64,000 bases of DNA, from assembly GCA_964531025.1 (NCBI GenBank), contig CAZHDY010000003.1, positions 196,930 through 260,929 of the forward strand, given 5' to 3'. Positions 27,617-36,139 of the stretch are shown here, in pieces (positions within the stretch are counted from its first letter, which is position 1; each line of letters opens with the position of its first letter). This stretch comes from CALMEC01 sp964531025 (GTDB taxonomy: Bacteria > Actinomycetota > Thermoleophilia > Miltoncostaeales > Miltoncostaeaceae). Position numbers and translations under genes: made by a program. The notes under the pieces were generated by a model that saw only the letters and a list, made by a program, of their open reading frames with translations, was not told the origin of the DNA and did not search any database.

Positions 27617-27859
27617 GTGACCGAACCGACCGACGTCGACTGGACCTACCTGACCTGGGCACCCCACCAGCCTCAGGCTGACCTGATGGTGAACCTCCTG
27701 CGTGCACACGACATCCCCGCCTTCCATCGACGGGCCGCCCGCGCCGACGTCCCCGACTTCATGGGCGCGGGAGCACGCGACATCCTGGTCCCGCGCGGAG
27801 ATCTCGAGACGGCCCGCGAGGTCCTGGAGCCCGCGACGGATGACAGCCCGGAGGTGTGA
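27617..27859 (+). CDS. small DUF2007-like protein
   Basis: 80-residue soluble protein. The pattern of a first beta strand (WTYLTWAP), a helix (QADLMVNLLRAHDIPAF) and a terminal ILVPRGDLETAREVL resembles the DUF2007/putative signal-transducing fold that binds at the end of enzymes or alone. AAGG lies six bases before the GTG. It may be co-transcribed with the rhomboid gene, 175 bases upstream. Confidence 0.65.
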   Translation: MTEPTDVDWTYLTWAPHQPQADLMVNLLRAHDIPAFHRRAARADVPDFMGAGARDILVPRGDLETAREVLEPATDDSPEV

Positions 27860-28055
27860 CCGGCACCTCACAACGTCGCGGTCGACCGTCCTCGGGAAAG
27901 GCACCAAATACGCGTCGAGCCACCCGAGGGTGGCTCTGACGTGAGCAGATGCTGCCGCCCTGCTCGAGCGGTGTGTGCCCGACCAGCATGGCAGGTCGCG
28001 GTATCGAATCGCAAGTCATCTGCAATGCCCGATGCGAATCCGCGACAATGAGGCG

Positions 28056-29231
28056 ATGAGCGCCACCCTGCACATCACGACCGCCCTCTCGACGAGCCCC
28101 GATGCGGTCACCGCCATGCGCACGGCGTGCGAGGAGATCGTGGAGGCGATGGACGGCCGGCCCGTCAGCCTCGCCCTGGTCTTCGTCTCGCATGATCTCG
28201 CCGGAGATCCGTGGACGCTCCTCGAGGAGGTGCAGCGGCTCCTTCATCCCGAACACCTGGCGGGTACCGTGACCGACGCGGTCATCGCCGACGATCGCGA
28301 ACTCGAGGGAACCCCCGGGATCGTCGTATGGGCGGCGCACCTCCCCGGCGCGGAGGTGGAGGTCGCGCGATTCGTCAGCGATCCTGACGCCACACCGACC
28401 TTCGTCGGGTTCTGGCCGGAGTGGATCTCGGACGAGCCGGACGCGACGCTCATCGTCCTGTCGGATCCGTTCACGTTCCCCATCGACGTGCTGCTGGCCG
28501 AGCACCGACACGCCGCGTTGCCTCCCATCGTGGGTGGACAGGCATCGGGTGGAACGCGCGGTGGAGAACACGTGCTCTTCCTCGACGACGACATCCACTT
28601 CGACGGCGCCGTCGGAGTCGCGGTCTCCGGCCTGGCCACGATCCCGTTCGTGGCACAGGGAGCGACGCCGGTGGGGCCCGACATGGTGATCACTGCGGGA
28701 GGGGGTACGGTCATCGAGGAGTTGGCAGGAGTTCGCGCATATGACCGACTCATGATGATCCTGGATGAGATGGGTAGCGACGACACACCGTTCACCGGTG
28801 CGCCGATGCTCGGCATCGTCATCAATGAGAACGTCCCCGAGTACACACGTGACGACTTCCTCGTGCGTTCCCTTCAAGGTCATGATCCGGCGACCGGTGC
28901 GATTCACGTCGGCGAACACATTCGCGTCGGACAGACGGTTCGTCTGCATTCCCTGAGCGGTGAGGCCGCGGACGAGGATCTTGCCCTCGCCCTCCGGTCC
29001 GCACAGGACGCCGTCGGAACACGTCGGGTGGCGGGAGGCCTGCTGTTCACCTGCAACGGTCGGGGCCGGCGCCTCTTCGGCTCGTCCGATCACGATGCCG
29101 AGGCCGTTTCGGCCGCCTTCGGCGCGCCGTTCGCGGGCATGTTCGCGAACGGTGAGATCGGTCCCGTGTCGGGCGAGACGTTCCTGCACGGTTTCACGGC
29201 TTCATTGTTGGTGTTCGTCCAACCGGACTGA
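28056..29231 (+). CDS. FIST N- and C-domain protein
   Basis: Cytosolic small-ligand sensor fold of 391 residues. The N-terminal FIST domain (about 1-200) contains GGQASGG and the strand LFLDDDIHFDGAVGVAVSG; the FIST C domain (about 215-385) ends with the typical GGLLFTCNGRG, GMFANGEIGPV and FLHGFTASLLVF blocks. FIST domains often accompany histidine kinases or cyclic-di-GMP proteins, but none is adjacent here, so this is an orphan sensor. Start chosen at the ATG before the first conserved strand. Confidence 0.88.
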   Translation: MSATLHITTALSTSPDAVTAMRTACEEIVEAMDGRPVSLALVFVSHDLAGDPWTLLEEVQRLLHPEHLAGTVTDAVIADDRELEGTPGIVVWAAHLPGAEVEVARFVSDPDATPTFVGFWPEWISDEPDATLIVLSDPFTFPIDVLLAEHRHAALPPIVGGQASGGTRGGEHVLFLDDDIHFDGAVGVAVSGLATIPFVAQGATPVGPDMVITAGGGTVIEELAGVRAYDRLMMILDEMGSDDTPFTGAPMLGIVINENVPEYTRDDFLVRSLQGHDPATGAIHVGEHIRVGQTVRLHSLSGEAADEDLALALRSAQDAVGTRRVAGGLLFTCNGRGRRLFGSSDHDAEAVSAAFGAPFAGMFANGEIGPVSGETFLHGFTASLLVFVQPD

Positions 29232-29273
29232 CATACACAGGTGACGGCACCGGTAGCCTGCGAACAAAATCAC

Positions 29274-29279
29274 TATAGT
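29274..29279 (+). promoter_or_regulatory. TATAGT -10 box before the HTH/coiled-coil gene
   Basis: TATAGT stands in an A/T-rich patch unusual for this genome. It would start a transcript with a leader of about 100 bases for the small DNA-binding-like protein. The -35 region is not clear. Confidence 0.35.
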
Positions 29280-29385
29280 TGTGTCCGCATCGTGCCATGA
29301 TGGTATCTCCGGGACGGTGGATCGACGACAGAGACGGGGGGAATGGACGTCCCCGCCACTGCAATTTCAGAATCGAGGATGGACG

Positions 29386-29766
29386 ATGGCAAACGAAAAG
29401 CCAGCACGGGGAAGCATCGGCAACGAGATCTTCGAAGAGGTCGAGCGCCTTGTCGCCGGAGGGATGAATAAGTCCCAGGCTTTTAATGAAATATCCGAGC
29501 GGACCGGACGTGAATCCGGAACCGTCGCGGCCAACTACTACCGTGTCGCGCGTCAGCGCGGTGCGGACCTCCGTCCCCGACGGCGGCGTGGTGAAACCGG
29601 ACGCGTATCCGGAGGCGGAGACGTACAGGCGGCACTCGCACGCGTGACGCAGGCCGTCGACGAACTGGCGCGGGCCATCCGTAAGCAGGACGCCGAGATC
29701 AAGAAGCTCCGCGAGGAGAGTTCCGGGCTGGACGAGATCCGTCGTCTCGCCCGACGACTCAAATAG
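29386..29766 (+). CDS. small predicted DNA-binding protein: helix-turn-helix plus coiled coil
   Basis: 126 residues, no named family recognised. Residues 1-55 look like a helix-turn-helix (EIFEEVERLVAGG, MNKSQAFNEIS, SGTVAANYYRVARQRG). Residues 58-70 are arginine-rich (RPRRRRGE), like an AT-hook-type basic patch. Residues about 78-126 form an amphipathic coiled coil. The architecture suits an oligomerising nucleoid-associated protein or regulator; this is inference. GAGG lies seven to eight bases before the ATG. The last eight bases overlap the end of the convergent dehydrogenase gene. Upstream DNA is A/T-rich. Confidence 0.7.
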   Translation: MANEKPARGSIGNEIFEEVERLVAGGMNKSQAFNEISERTGRESGTVAANYYRVARQRGADLRPRRRRGETGRVSGGGDVQAALARVTQAVDELARAIRKQDAEIKKLREESSGLDEIRRLARRLK

Positions 29767-30781
29767 CGGGGTCCACGGGGCGCTTCACTCCGGATCGCGA
29801 CAGCACATCGGTGACGTCCGCCAGACCGACGGGTGGACCGACGAGTTCCGCGACCGGTACCGGCGGGCACGTCAGCAGAGCGAGAGCCTCCCGGACCGCT
29901 GCCGGAGTGTGATGGTACGTCCCGGTGATCCGAAGCGCGCCGTAGTGAAGGGGTTCCGTCGGCAGTGACACATCACTTCCGACGGGGCACCCTCCGTAGA
30001 ACACAACCTCACCGCCGCGCCGGGCGATCTGTACAGCGATCCGCCAGGTCTCAGGCCGACCGATGGCCTCGATCACAACGTCGGCACCCCGACACCCCGG
30101 CGTGAGATCACGTACACGACCGATCCCCTCAGCGTCCCGCGGCGCGTCGGCAACAGCCGTCGCACCGAAACGCAGCGCACGTTCCCGTCGCTCCGGATGG
30201 GGGTCGCAGACGACCACCGCACAGCCGCGCTGCGACAGCCGGGCCGTGAGCAGCTGCCCCTGGACACCACCACCGAGCACCACGACGGTGTCCCCGGTCG
30301 ATGCCTGCGACCGGTCCGCGCCGTGCACGGCACAGGCGAGCGGCTCGATCATCGGAGCCAACCGGGGATCCAGATCCACGGGACGCGGAATCATGTTGAC
30401 GGCCACGATGCGCGCAGGAACACGCACCCGCTCGGCAAATGCGCCCCAGAGGTAGACGAGGTCGTCGCACAGGCTGAACTCGTCGCGCCCGCACCAGAAG
30501 CACTCGCCACAGGGCGCCGAGTTCGCGACCACGACGGCGTCGCCGACGTCGACCACATCCGCCCCCTCCCCGATCTCGATGACGCGGCCGGTCACCTCGT
30601 GCCCGATCGGCGTGGGACACGGACCGATGGCGGGGTGGCGCCCGCTGCGCATGATCTTCGCGTCGGTCGCACATGTCATCGCGAATTCCGTGGCGATGAT
30701 GACCTCCCCGGGTGCCGGATGCGGGTCCGGAACCTCCTCGAGGCGCACGTCGCCGGGGCCGTGGAGTCGGAGGGCGCGCAC
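29759..30781 (-). CDS. zinc-containing alcohol dehydrogenase-family (MDR) protein
   Basis: Medium-chain dehydrogenase/reductase of 340 residues. The catalytic zinc ligands are in MTCATD and GHEV, and the structural zinc site has the pattern CGECFWCGRDEFSLC. The Rossmann fold shows VVLGGGVQGQL and a DPHPER end to the second strand, which suggests NAD. The C-terminal region has FYGGCPVGSDV. Substrate is unknown; polyol or threonine dehydrogenases are closest by pattern. The GTG start is the only one near the conserved N-terminus. Confidence 0.9.
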   Translation of the reverse strand: MRALRLHGPGDVRLEEVPDPHPAPGEVIIATEFAMTCATDAKIMRSGRHPAIGPCPTPIGHEVTGRVIEIGEGADVVDVGDAVVVANSAPCGECFWCGRDEFSLCDDLVYLWGAFAERVRVPARIVAVNMIPRPVDLDPRLAPMIEPLACAVHGADRSQASTGDTVVVLGGGVQGQLLTARLSQRGCAVVVCDPHPERRERALRFGATAVADAPRDAEGIGRVRDLTPGCRGADVVIEAIGRPETWRIAVQIARRGGEVVFYGGCPVGSDVSLPTEPLHYGALRITGTYHHTPAAVREALALLTCPPVPVAELVGPPVGLADVTDVLSRSGVKRPVDPAI

Positions 30782-30829
30782 GGGCTGAACGTAGCAGGTG
30801 GGTGCTCGGTCGGATTGCGCGTTACCTGC

Positions 30830-31055
30830 CGTTGATTCCTCCGTGCCTACCGGGGACCTTGGGTGCGGGTGTACGCGGTTGGATTCCCTGAACCGTCAAC
30901 GCTGCCGTAGGGGGCGGTGGGCTATCCACCCACCCGCCCCGGCCAACCGCCAGTCCCCGGGCTTCGCGCGGGGCCTCACATACGGCCGGTGTCGTTGGTG
31001 GATGGGTGCGGGTGTACGCGCACCCGCCGTGGCCAACCGCCAGACTCCCAATGCA
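30830..31055. repeat. degenerate repeat block of family 2
   Basis: Contains one intact right arm CCGCCAGTCCC (30947-30957) followed by the recurring CGGGCTTCGCGCGGGGCCTCAC flank, and a decayed second arm GGCCAACCGCCAGACTCCC (31031-31049). The left arm is degenerate. The block reaches into the region just before the prenyl synthase start, so the promoter of the squalene operon lies in or next to it. Confidence 0.7.
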
Positions 31056-31070
31056 ATTAGGATGCGAGTA

Positions 31071-31979
31071 ATGGCGACGACCCAACCGGGATTCCCGGTT
31101 CATCTGCAGGAGATGGTGGACGCGTACCTCCCCGCCATCGACTTCCTCTCCGGCGATCGATGGCTTGGCGAGGACACCGACGGAGTACAGGGCCTCATCG
31201 AGGCCATGCGGTACTCGCTGCTGGCCGGCGGAAAGCGCGTGCGCCCGGTGCTCTGCCTCGCAACGGCGGAGGCACTGGACCTCGATCCCCGCGGGCTGCT
31301 GCCCACGGCGGCGGCCCTCGAGCTGATCCACACCTATTCGCTCATCCACGACGACCTCCCCGCCATGGACGACGACGACCTGCGCCGCGGGCGACCCACC
31401 TGCCACCGGGTCTTCGGTGAGGACATCGCTATCCTGGCCGGCGATGCGCTCTTCGCGGAGGCCATGCGGCTCGTGTGTGACCACCAGACGTCACCCCCCG
31501 AGATCCGTCTGAGCATCGTGTCGGAGCTGGCCCGGGCGTCCGGAGTGGCCGGAATGGTCGGTGGTCAGTATCTGGACCTGCGTGATCACGGTGCGACCTC
31601 GGCCGATGCGCTCCGCCAGGTGCACCTGCTGAAGACGGGCCGCCTGATCGCGGCGTCCGTGCGTTGCGCGGTCGAGGCCGGCAGGCCGGCCGCCGACGTC
31701 GCCGCTGCCCTGGACGGCTACGCGCGCGAGATCGGGCTTCTCTTCCAGATCGTCGATGACATCCTGGACGTGGCGGGCGACACCACCGTCCTCGGCAAGT
31801 CCACCGGGTCCGACGAGCGGCAGGGCAAGGTGACCTACGTCAGCGTGCACGGCCTCGACGAGGCCCAGAGCCTGGCGACCGCCTGTCACCGCCGTGCGCG
31901 CGCCTTCCTGGACGAGGTTCCGGGATCCACGGCGGACCTCTCGGCACTCACCGACATGATCTACGCGCGAAGCAACTGA
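31071..31979 (+). CDS. ispA: polyprenyl (farnesyl/geranylgeranyl) diphosphate synthase
   Basis: Condenses isopentenyl diphosphate with allylic diphosphates; in this operon farnesyl diphosphate for squalene is the likely product. The 302-residue protein has GGKRVRPVL, the first aspartate-rich motif in IHDDLPAMDDDDLRRGRPTCH-type context, and the second motif in QIVDDILDV. Surroundings of the first motif resemble bacterial IspA. AGGA eight bases upstream supports this ATG; an ATG three codons earlier is possible. It is seven bases from the next gene. Confidence 0.93.
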   Translation: MATTQPGFPVHLQEMVDAYLPAIDFLSGDRWLGEDTDGVQGLIEAMRYSLLAGGKRVRPVLCLATAEALDLDPRGLLPTAAALELIHTYSLIHDDLPAMDDDDLRRGRPTCHRVFGEDIAILAGDALFAEAMRLVCDHQTSPPEIRLSIVSELARASGVAGMVGGQYLDLRDHGATSADALRQVHLLKTGRLIAASVRCAVEAGRPAADVAAALDGYAREIGLLFQIVDDILDVAGDTTVLGKSTGSDERQGKVTYVSVHGLDEAQSLATACHRRARAFLDEVPGSTADLSALTDMIYARSN

Positions 31980-31985
31980 CCATCC

Positions 31986-32987
31986 ATGAGTGACGCACCA
32001 CAGACAGACTTCCTCCGGGAGGACGAGCACACCGCATGGATGGCCAGCGGCCTCGGTGCATACCGGTTCGAGCACCGGGCACTGCCCGAGACGGATCTCG
32101 CGGACATCTCGACGGAGGTCACCCTCTTCGGTCGGCGTCTGTCGGCACCCATCGTCATCGCCCTGGCATCCGAGGGACGTTCGCGTAGCCCCCTGGCCGC
32201 GCGCACTCTCGTGGGCGCCGCGGAGGCCGCTCGGGTGGCCATCGATATCGGCACCGTCCCCGAGGGGAAGGACGACCGCGAGGCGACAGCCGGACTGCGC
32301 GACATCGCGCGGGACATCCCCCTTATCGTCAGTATTCCCCTTTCGCAGCTCCGCGGCTCGGATGCGGTCGACGTCTGCCGCGATGCGGCGTCGGTTGTGG
32401 CCGCCGATGCGCTCGTCATCCGTGCGGATCCCACGGCCGATGTGCTCACGCTGGGGAACAGAGCGCGCTTCGCCGGTACGCGAGAGATCATCGCGGGCGT
32501 CGTCACCGCCCTGGACATCCCGGTGCTCGTGGGCGAGAGTGGCCACGGCATCGGTCGCCGGACAGCCACAGCGCTCGCCGCCACGGGCGTCGCCGGCATC
32601 GACACCGCCGGACGGGGCGGACGTCCGCGCGAGACGAACCAGCGGACCGACGACCCGGTCCTGGACCGTGTCATCGCCGAGTTCTCCGACTGGGGGCTCT
32701 CCACGGCCGAGAGCATCATCCAGTCCCGCGAGGGCTTTCCGGACGGCCTCGTCGTCGCATCCGGAGGGCTCCGCGGAGGAGTGGACGTGGCCACGTCCAT
32801 CGCTCTCGGTGCCGACGCCGCCGGCATCGGGATCCCCCTGGCCCGCGCGGCACAGGTCTCGCGGCACGCGGTCGAGGACCGGCTCCGTGCCACGATGGAA
32901 TCGCTCCGCATCGCGATGCTCCTGGCGGGCGCCCGGGACATCCCCGCGCTCCAGGCCACGACGCTCCTCACACGCGGAGACGCATGA
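31986..32987 (+). CDS. type 2 isopentenyl-diphosphate isomerase-like FMN protein lacking key residues
   Basis: The 333-residue TIM-barrel protein aligns with type 2 IPP isomerase: an RxxEH-type opening (11-15, here REDEH), GIDTAGRGG, and the phosphate-binding VVASGGLRGGVDVATSIALGAD near the end. Residues that define the enzyme are changed. The HLNxxQE motif that supplies the catalytic glutamine and the metal-binding glutamate reads RADPTAD, KEVG reads GESG, and the GSQR block is not recognisable. It is therefore either a highly divergent isomerase or a paralogue with another role in squalene synthesis. It overlaps hpnC by four bases. Confidence 0.7.
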   Translation: MSDAPQTDFLREDEHTAWMASGLGAYRFEHRALPETDLADISTEVTLFGRRLSAPIVIALASEGRSRSPLAARTLVGAAEAARVAIDIGTVPEGKDDREATAGLRDIARDIPLIVSIPLSQLRGSDAVDVCRDAASVVAADALVIRADPTADVLTLGNRARFAGTREIIAGVVTALDIPVLVGESGHGIGRRTATALAATGVAGIDTAGRGGRPRETNQRTDDPVLDRVIAEFSDWGLSTAESIIQSREGFPDGLVVASGGLRGGVDVATSIALGADAAGIGIPLARAAQVSRHAVEDRLRATMESLRIAMLLAGARDIPALQATTLLTRGDA

Positions 32988-33868
32988 GTCGCGTCTCATC
33001 CCCCGTGGACGGCGCGGTTCGCGACGCCGAGATCATGACGCGTCGCCACGACGAGAACTTTCCGGTGCTCTTCGCACTGCTGCCGCGCGAGCAGCGCCGT
33101 CACATGCGCATCATCTACGCGGTCTGTCGGACCATCGACGACATCGGCGACGCGGGGCCCGACGACACCACGGCACGCCGCGCCGCCTTGGACGCGTTCG
33201 AGGCGGACATGGAGCGGTGTTTCGTGCGCACCGGTACACCCGACCATCCGGTCCTCGTGGCGCTGGCCGAGACGGTTCACTCCGTCGACCTGCCCGCCGA
33301 TCCCTTCCACCGGCTCATCACGGCGAACCGCATGGACCAGGAGCGCCGCCGCTGGGAGGAGTACTCGGATCTGATCGACTACTGCCGTCACTCCGCCACC
33401 CCCGTGGGTGAGCTCGTGCTCGCAGTGCTCGGTGTCCGGGACGACACATCGGTGGCCCTGTCCGACGAGACCTGCATCGGCCTCCAGCTGGTGAACTTCT
33501 GGCAGGACGTCCGCCGTGACCACGACGACAACGGACGTATCTACATCCCGCAGAACGACATGCGCATCTTCGGTGTGACCGACGCCGACATCGCCGCGCC
33601 ATCGGCGTCGCGTCCGGTCAGGGATCTGATCGCCCTACAGGTCGATCGTGCGCGCACCCACCTGGAGGCCGGAGCCCGGCTCGTCCGGCGGGTACCGCGG
33701 CGGGCGCGCCTCGACATCCGGATGTTCACCGCGGCCGGTCTCGCCCTCTGCGACGCGATCGCGGCACAGGACTTCGACACGCTGGCACACCGCCCCGCAC
33801 CCGGTCGACGGGGACGTATCAGGATCGCCGGCCGCGTCCTCACCCACCTCGTCGGGAGGAGACCGTGA
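32984..33868 (+). CDS. hpnC: squalene synthesis protein HpnC (hydroxysqualene synthase)
   Basis: Squalene/phytoene synthase family, 294 residues. In the bacterial three-step route HpnC turns presqualene diphosphate into hydroxysqualene. The aspartate motif RTIDDIGD and the second motif QDVRRDHDDNGRIYIPQ are present. Coupled by a four-base overlap to genes on both sides. Confidence 0.9.
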   Translation: MSRVSSPVDGAVRDAEIMTRRHDENFPVLFALLPREQRRHMRIIYAVCRTIDDIGDAGPDDTTARRAALDAFEADMERCFVRTGTPDHPVLVALAETVHSVDLPADPFHRLITANRMDQERRRWEEYSDLIDYCRHSATPVGELVLAVLGVRDDTSVALSDETCIGLQLVNFWQDVRRDHDDNGRIYIPQNDMRIFGVTDADIAAPSASRPVRDLIALQVDRARTHLEAGARLVRRVPRRARLDIRMFTAAGLALCDAIAAQDFDTLAHRPAPGRRGRIRIAGRVLTHLVGRRP

Positions 33869-34719
33869 ACACGGACGACGCCTACCGCATCTGCCGCGAG
33901 ACCACGCGTGCGGCCGCGCGCAACTTCTACTACGCGTTCGTGCTCCTCCCCGAGCCGCGGCGGTCGGCCATCTATGCGCTGTACGCATTCGCGCGACGCG
34001 CCGACGACTCGGTCGACGATGCACCCGATCCGGAGCGCGCGGAGCACGACCTGAACGACCGCCGGGCAGAGATCGCCGCCATCTATGGGGGCGAACCCGG
34101 ACAGGATCCGGTACTGGTCGCACTCGCCGACGCCGTCCGCCGTTTCGCCATTCCTCGGGAACACCTCGACGATCTGCTGGACGGAATGGAGATGGACATC
34201 GCGACGACGCGATACGACACCTACGCCGACCTCGAGCTCTACTGCGACCGCGTGGCCGCCGCTCCGGGCCTGGCGAGCCTCCACATCTTCGGATTCTCGG
34301 ATCCCGACGCCCCCCGGCTGGCGCGTGAGCTGGGCATCGCCATGCAGCTGGTGAACGTGTTGCGTGACGTGGCAGAGGATGCCGAGCGGGATCGCATCTA
34401 CATCCCCCGTGAGGCGCTCGCCGCACACGGCGCCACCGAGGAGGACGTGCTCGGCGGCCGGCTCACGACGGAGCTACGTCGCGTCTTCGAGGCCCACGCC
34501 GCCACGGCCCGCCAGGCCTTCGCCACGGCGCAGCCACTGGGTGGTCTCCTCGATCGACGCGCGCGGAGTTGCGTGACCATGCTGGGCACCACCTACCGGG
34601 CGATTCTCGATGAGATCGAGAGGGCCGGCTTCGACGTCTTCCGTTCGCGCGCACGTCTGTCCACCCCGCGGAAGTTGCGCCTCATGTCCGGATCCGTCGT
34701 CGCCGGGTGGACCTCGTGA
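33865..34719 (+). CDS. hpnD: presqualene diphosphate synthase HpnD
   Basis: Joins two farnesyl diphosphates to presqualene diphosphate. The 284-residue protein has FARRADDSVDD and VLRDVAEDAERDRIYIP, the two aspartate-rich motifs, and the YCDRVAAAPG helix of the family. The GTG start overlaps the hpnC stop. The following gene starts on its TGA. Confidence 0.92.
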   Translation: MNTDDAYRICRETTRAAARNFYYAFVLLPEPRRSAIYALYAFARRADDSVDDAPDPERAEHDLNDRRAEIAAIYGGEPGQDPVLVALADAVRRFAIPREHLDDLLDGMEMDIATTRYDTYADLELYCDRVAAAPGLASLHIFGFSDPDAPRLARELGIAMQLVNVLRDVAEDAERDRIYIPREALAAHGATEEDVLGGRLTTELRRVFEAHAATARQAFATAQPLGGLLDRRARSCVTMLGTTYRAILDEIERAGFDVFRSRARLSTPRKLRLMSGSVVAGWTS

Positions 34720-36029
34720 ACGACCGCGTGGTGGTGTGCGGCGGTGGGCTGGCGGGCATGGCGGCAGCCGCGGAGGCAGCGCTTCTGGGTGCCAAGGTGA
34801 CGCTGATCGAGCGACGGCCCTTCCTCGGAGGACGGGCCTTCAGCTATCGCGACGAGTTCGGGATCGACATCGACAACGGACAGCACGTGTTCCTCGGTTG
34901 CTGCACGGCCTATCGCGCCTTCATCCGTCTGATCGGCGCCGAGCACAACGTCGTCTTGCAACCGGGCCTCTCGGTCGAGGTCCGCCTGCGCGACGGGGAG
35001 GTCGGCCGCCTGGAGGCCGCCCGCTTCCCGGCACCGCTGCATCTGCTGCCGTCGTTCTCCCGGTACCCGTTCCTCTCGAAGCGTGAGAAGTCGGGCATCG
35101 TACGGACACTGCTCGCACTGCGCGCCATGTCGGAGAACGGCCGTCGAAGCCTGGACGACATGAGCTTCGGCGACTGGCTCCGCGAGCACGACCAGGGGCC
35201 GCAGGCGATCGACCGCTTCTGGGATCTGATCATCCTTCCGACATGCAACGATCGCAGTGACCGGGTGAGTGCGGCCATCGGCGCATTCGTCTACCGCGAG
35301 GGGATCCTGAAGAACCGCACCGGGTCAGCCATCGGGTGGTCACGTGTGGGTCTCTCGGCACTGGTCGACGGTCCCTTCCGCGCCTTCCTGGCCCGTCACG
35401 GCGGCGAGGTGCGGACCGGGCACGGCATCGTCCGGGTGGAACCCGACGAGGTGACCCTAACGGACGGTGAGGTGGTCCCCGCCGACGGCGTCATCCTGGC
35501 CCTTCCTCCCGACCGGGCGATCGCCGTGGCACCGGATGCGGTGCGCGACCCGCACCTCGGGACGTCGCCCATCGTGAACGTCCATGCGTGGTTCGACCGC
35601 CCGGTCATGTCCGAGCCCTTCGCCGCGATCGTCGACAGCCCGGCGCAGTGGATCTTCAACCGTTCGGGGATGGACCTGGCCGCTCCCGCATCCTCCGGCC
35701 ACCACCATGTCGTCGCGTCGATCTCCGGCGCCCACGCCGAGGTCGGCCGGTCGAAGGACGACCTCATCTCCATGGTCGTGGACGAGTTGCGCACGGCGCT
35801 GCCCGACGCACGGGACGCGGAGCTCATCCGGGCGATCTGCATCAAGGAACCGGACGCGACGTTCGGCGTGGCACCGGGGCAGGCGGCGAAACGCCCGGGA
35901 CCCGTGTCGGACGTCGCGGGCATCACGCTGGCCGGCACGTGGACCGACACGGAGTGGCCGGCCACCATGGAGAGTGCCGTGCGAAGCGGCCTCATGGCGG
36001 CGCGTCACGCCATCGGCGTGCGTCGCTGA
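34716..36029 (+). CDS. hpnE: hydroxysqualene dehydroxylase HpnE (squalene-associated FAD-dependent desaturase)
   Basis: FAD enzyme that reduces hydroxysqualene to squalene, completing the HpnD-HpnC-HpnE route. The 437-residue protein starts with the dinucleotide-binding GGGLAGMAAAAEAALLGAKV and has IDNGQHVFLGCC and the C-terminal FAD-binding TLAGTWTDTEWPATMESAVRSG. The GTG that overlaps the hpnD stop (GTGA) is preferred; a GTG three codons earlier is possible. No squalene-hopene cyclase follows, so the final product is not visible here. Confidence 0.92.
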   Translation: MNDRVVVCGGGLAGMAAAAEAALLGAKVTLIERRPFLGGRAFSYRDEFGIDIDNGQHVFLGCCTAYRAFIRLIGAEHNVVLQPGLSVEVRLRDGEVGRLEAARFPAPLHLLPSFSRYPFLSKREKSGIVRTLLALRAMSENGRRSLDDMSFGDWLREHDQGPQAIDRFWDLIILPTCNDRSDRVSAAIGAFVYREGILKNRTGSAIGWSRVGLSALVDGPFRAFLARHGGEVRTGHGIVRVEPDEVTLTDGEVVPADGVILALPPDRAIAVAPDAVRDPHLGTSPIVNVHAWFDRPVMSEPFAAIVDSPAQWIFNRSGMDLAAPASSGHHHVVASISGAHAEVGRSKDDLISMVVDELRTALPDARDAELIRAICIKEPDATFGVAPGQAAKRPGPVSDVAGITLAGTWTDTEWPATMESAVRSGLMAARHAIGVRR

Positions 36030-36139
36030 CACCCTGAGCCGACTTTAAGGAGATGTTAACGCCCGGCAAAGGGACGCCTCGGGTGCCTGGCACCGGCGCT
36101 GACATGACCACAGGATCCCCGCAACCACGGGGCCCACTG

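Noticed and set aside
36040..36139. Possible GEMM-type riboswitch between hpnE and tag
   Set aside because: The GGCAAAGGGACGCC stretch resembles part of the motif, but the paired elements and the tetraloop receptor are not present, and no gene starts downstream in the right orientation.
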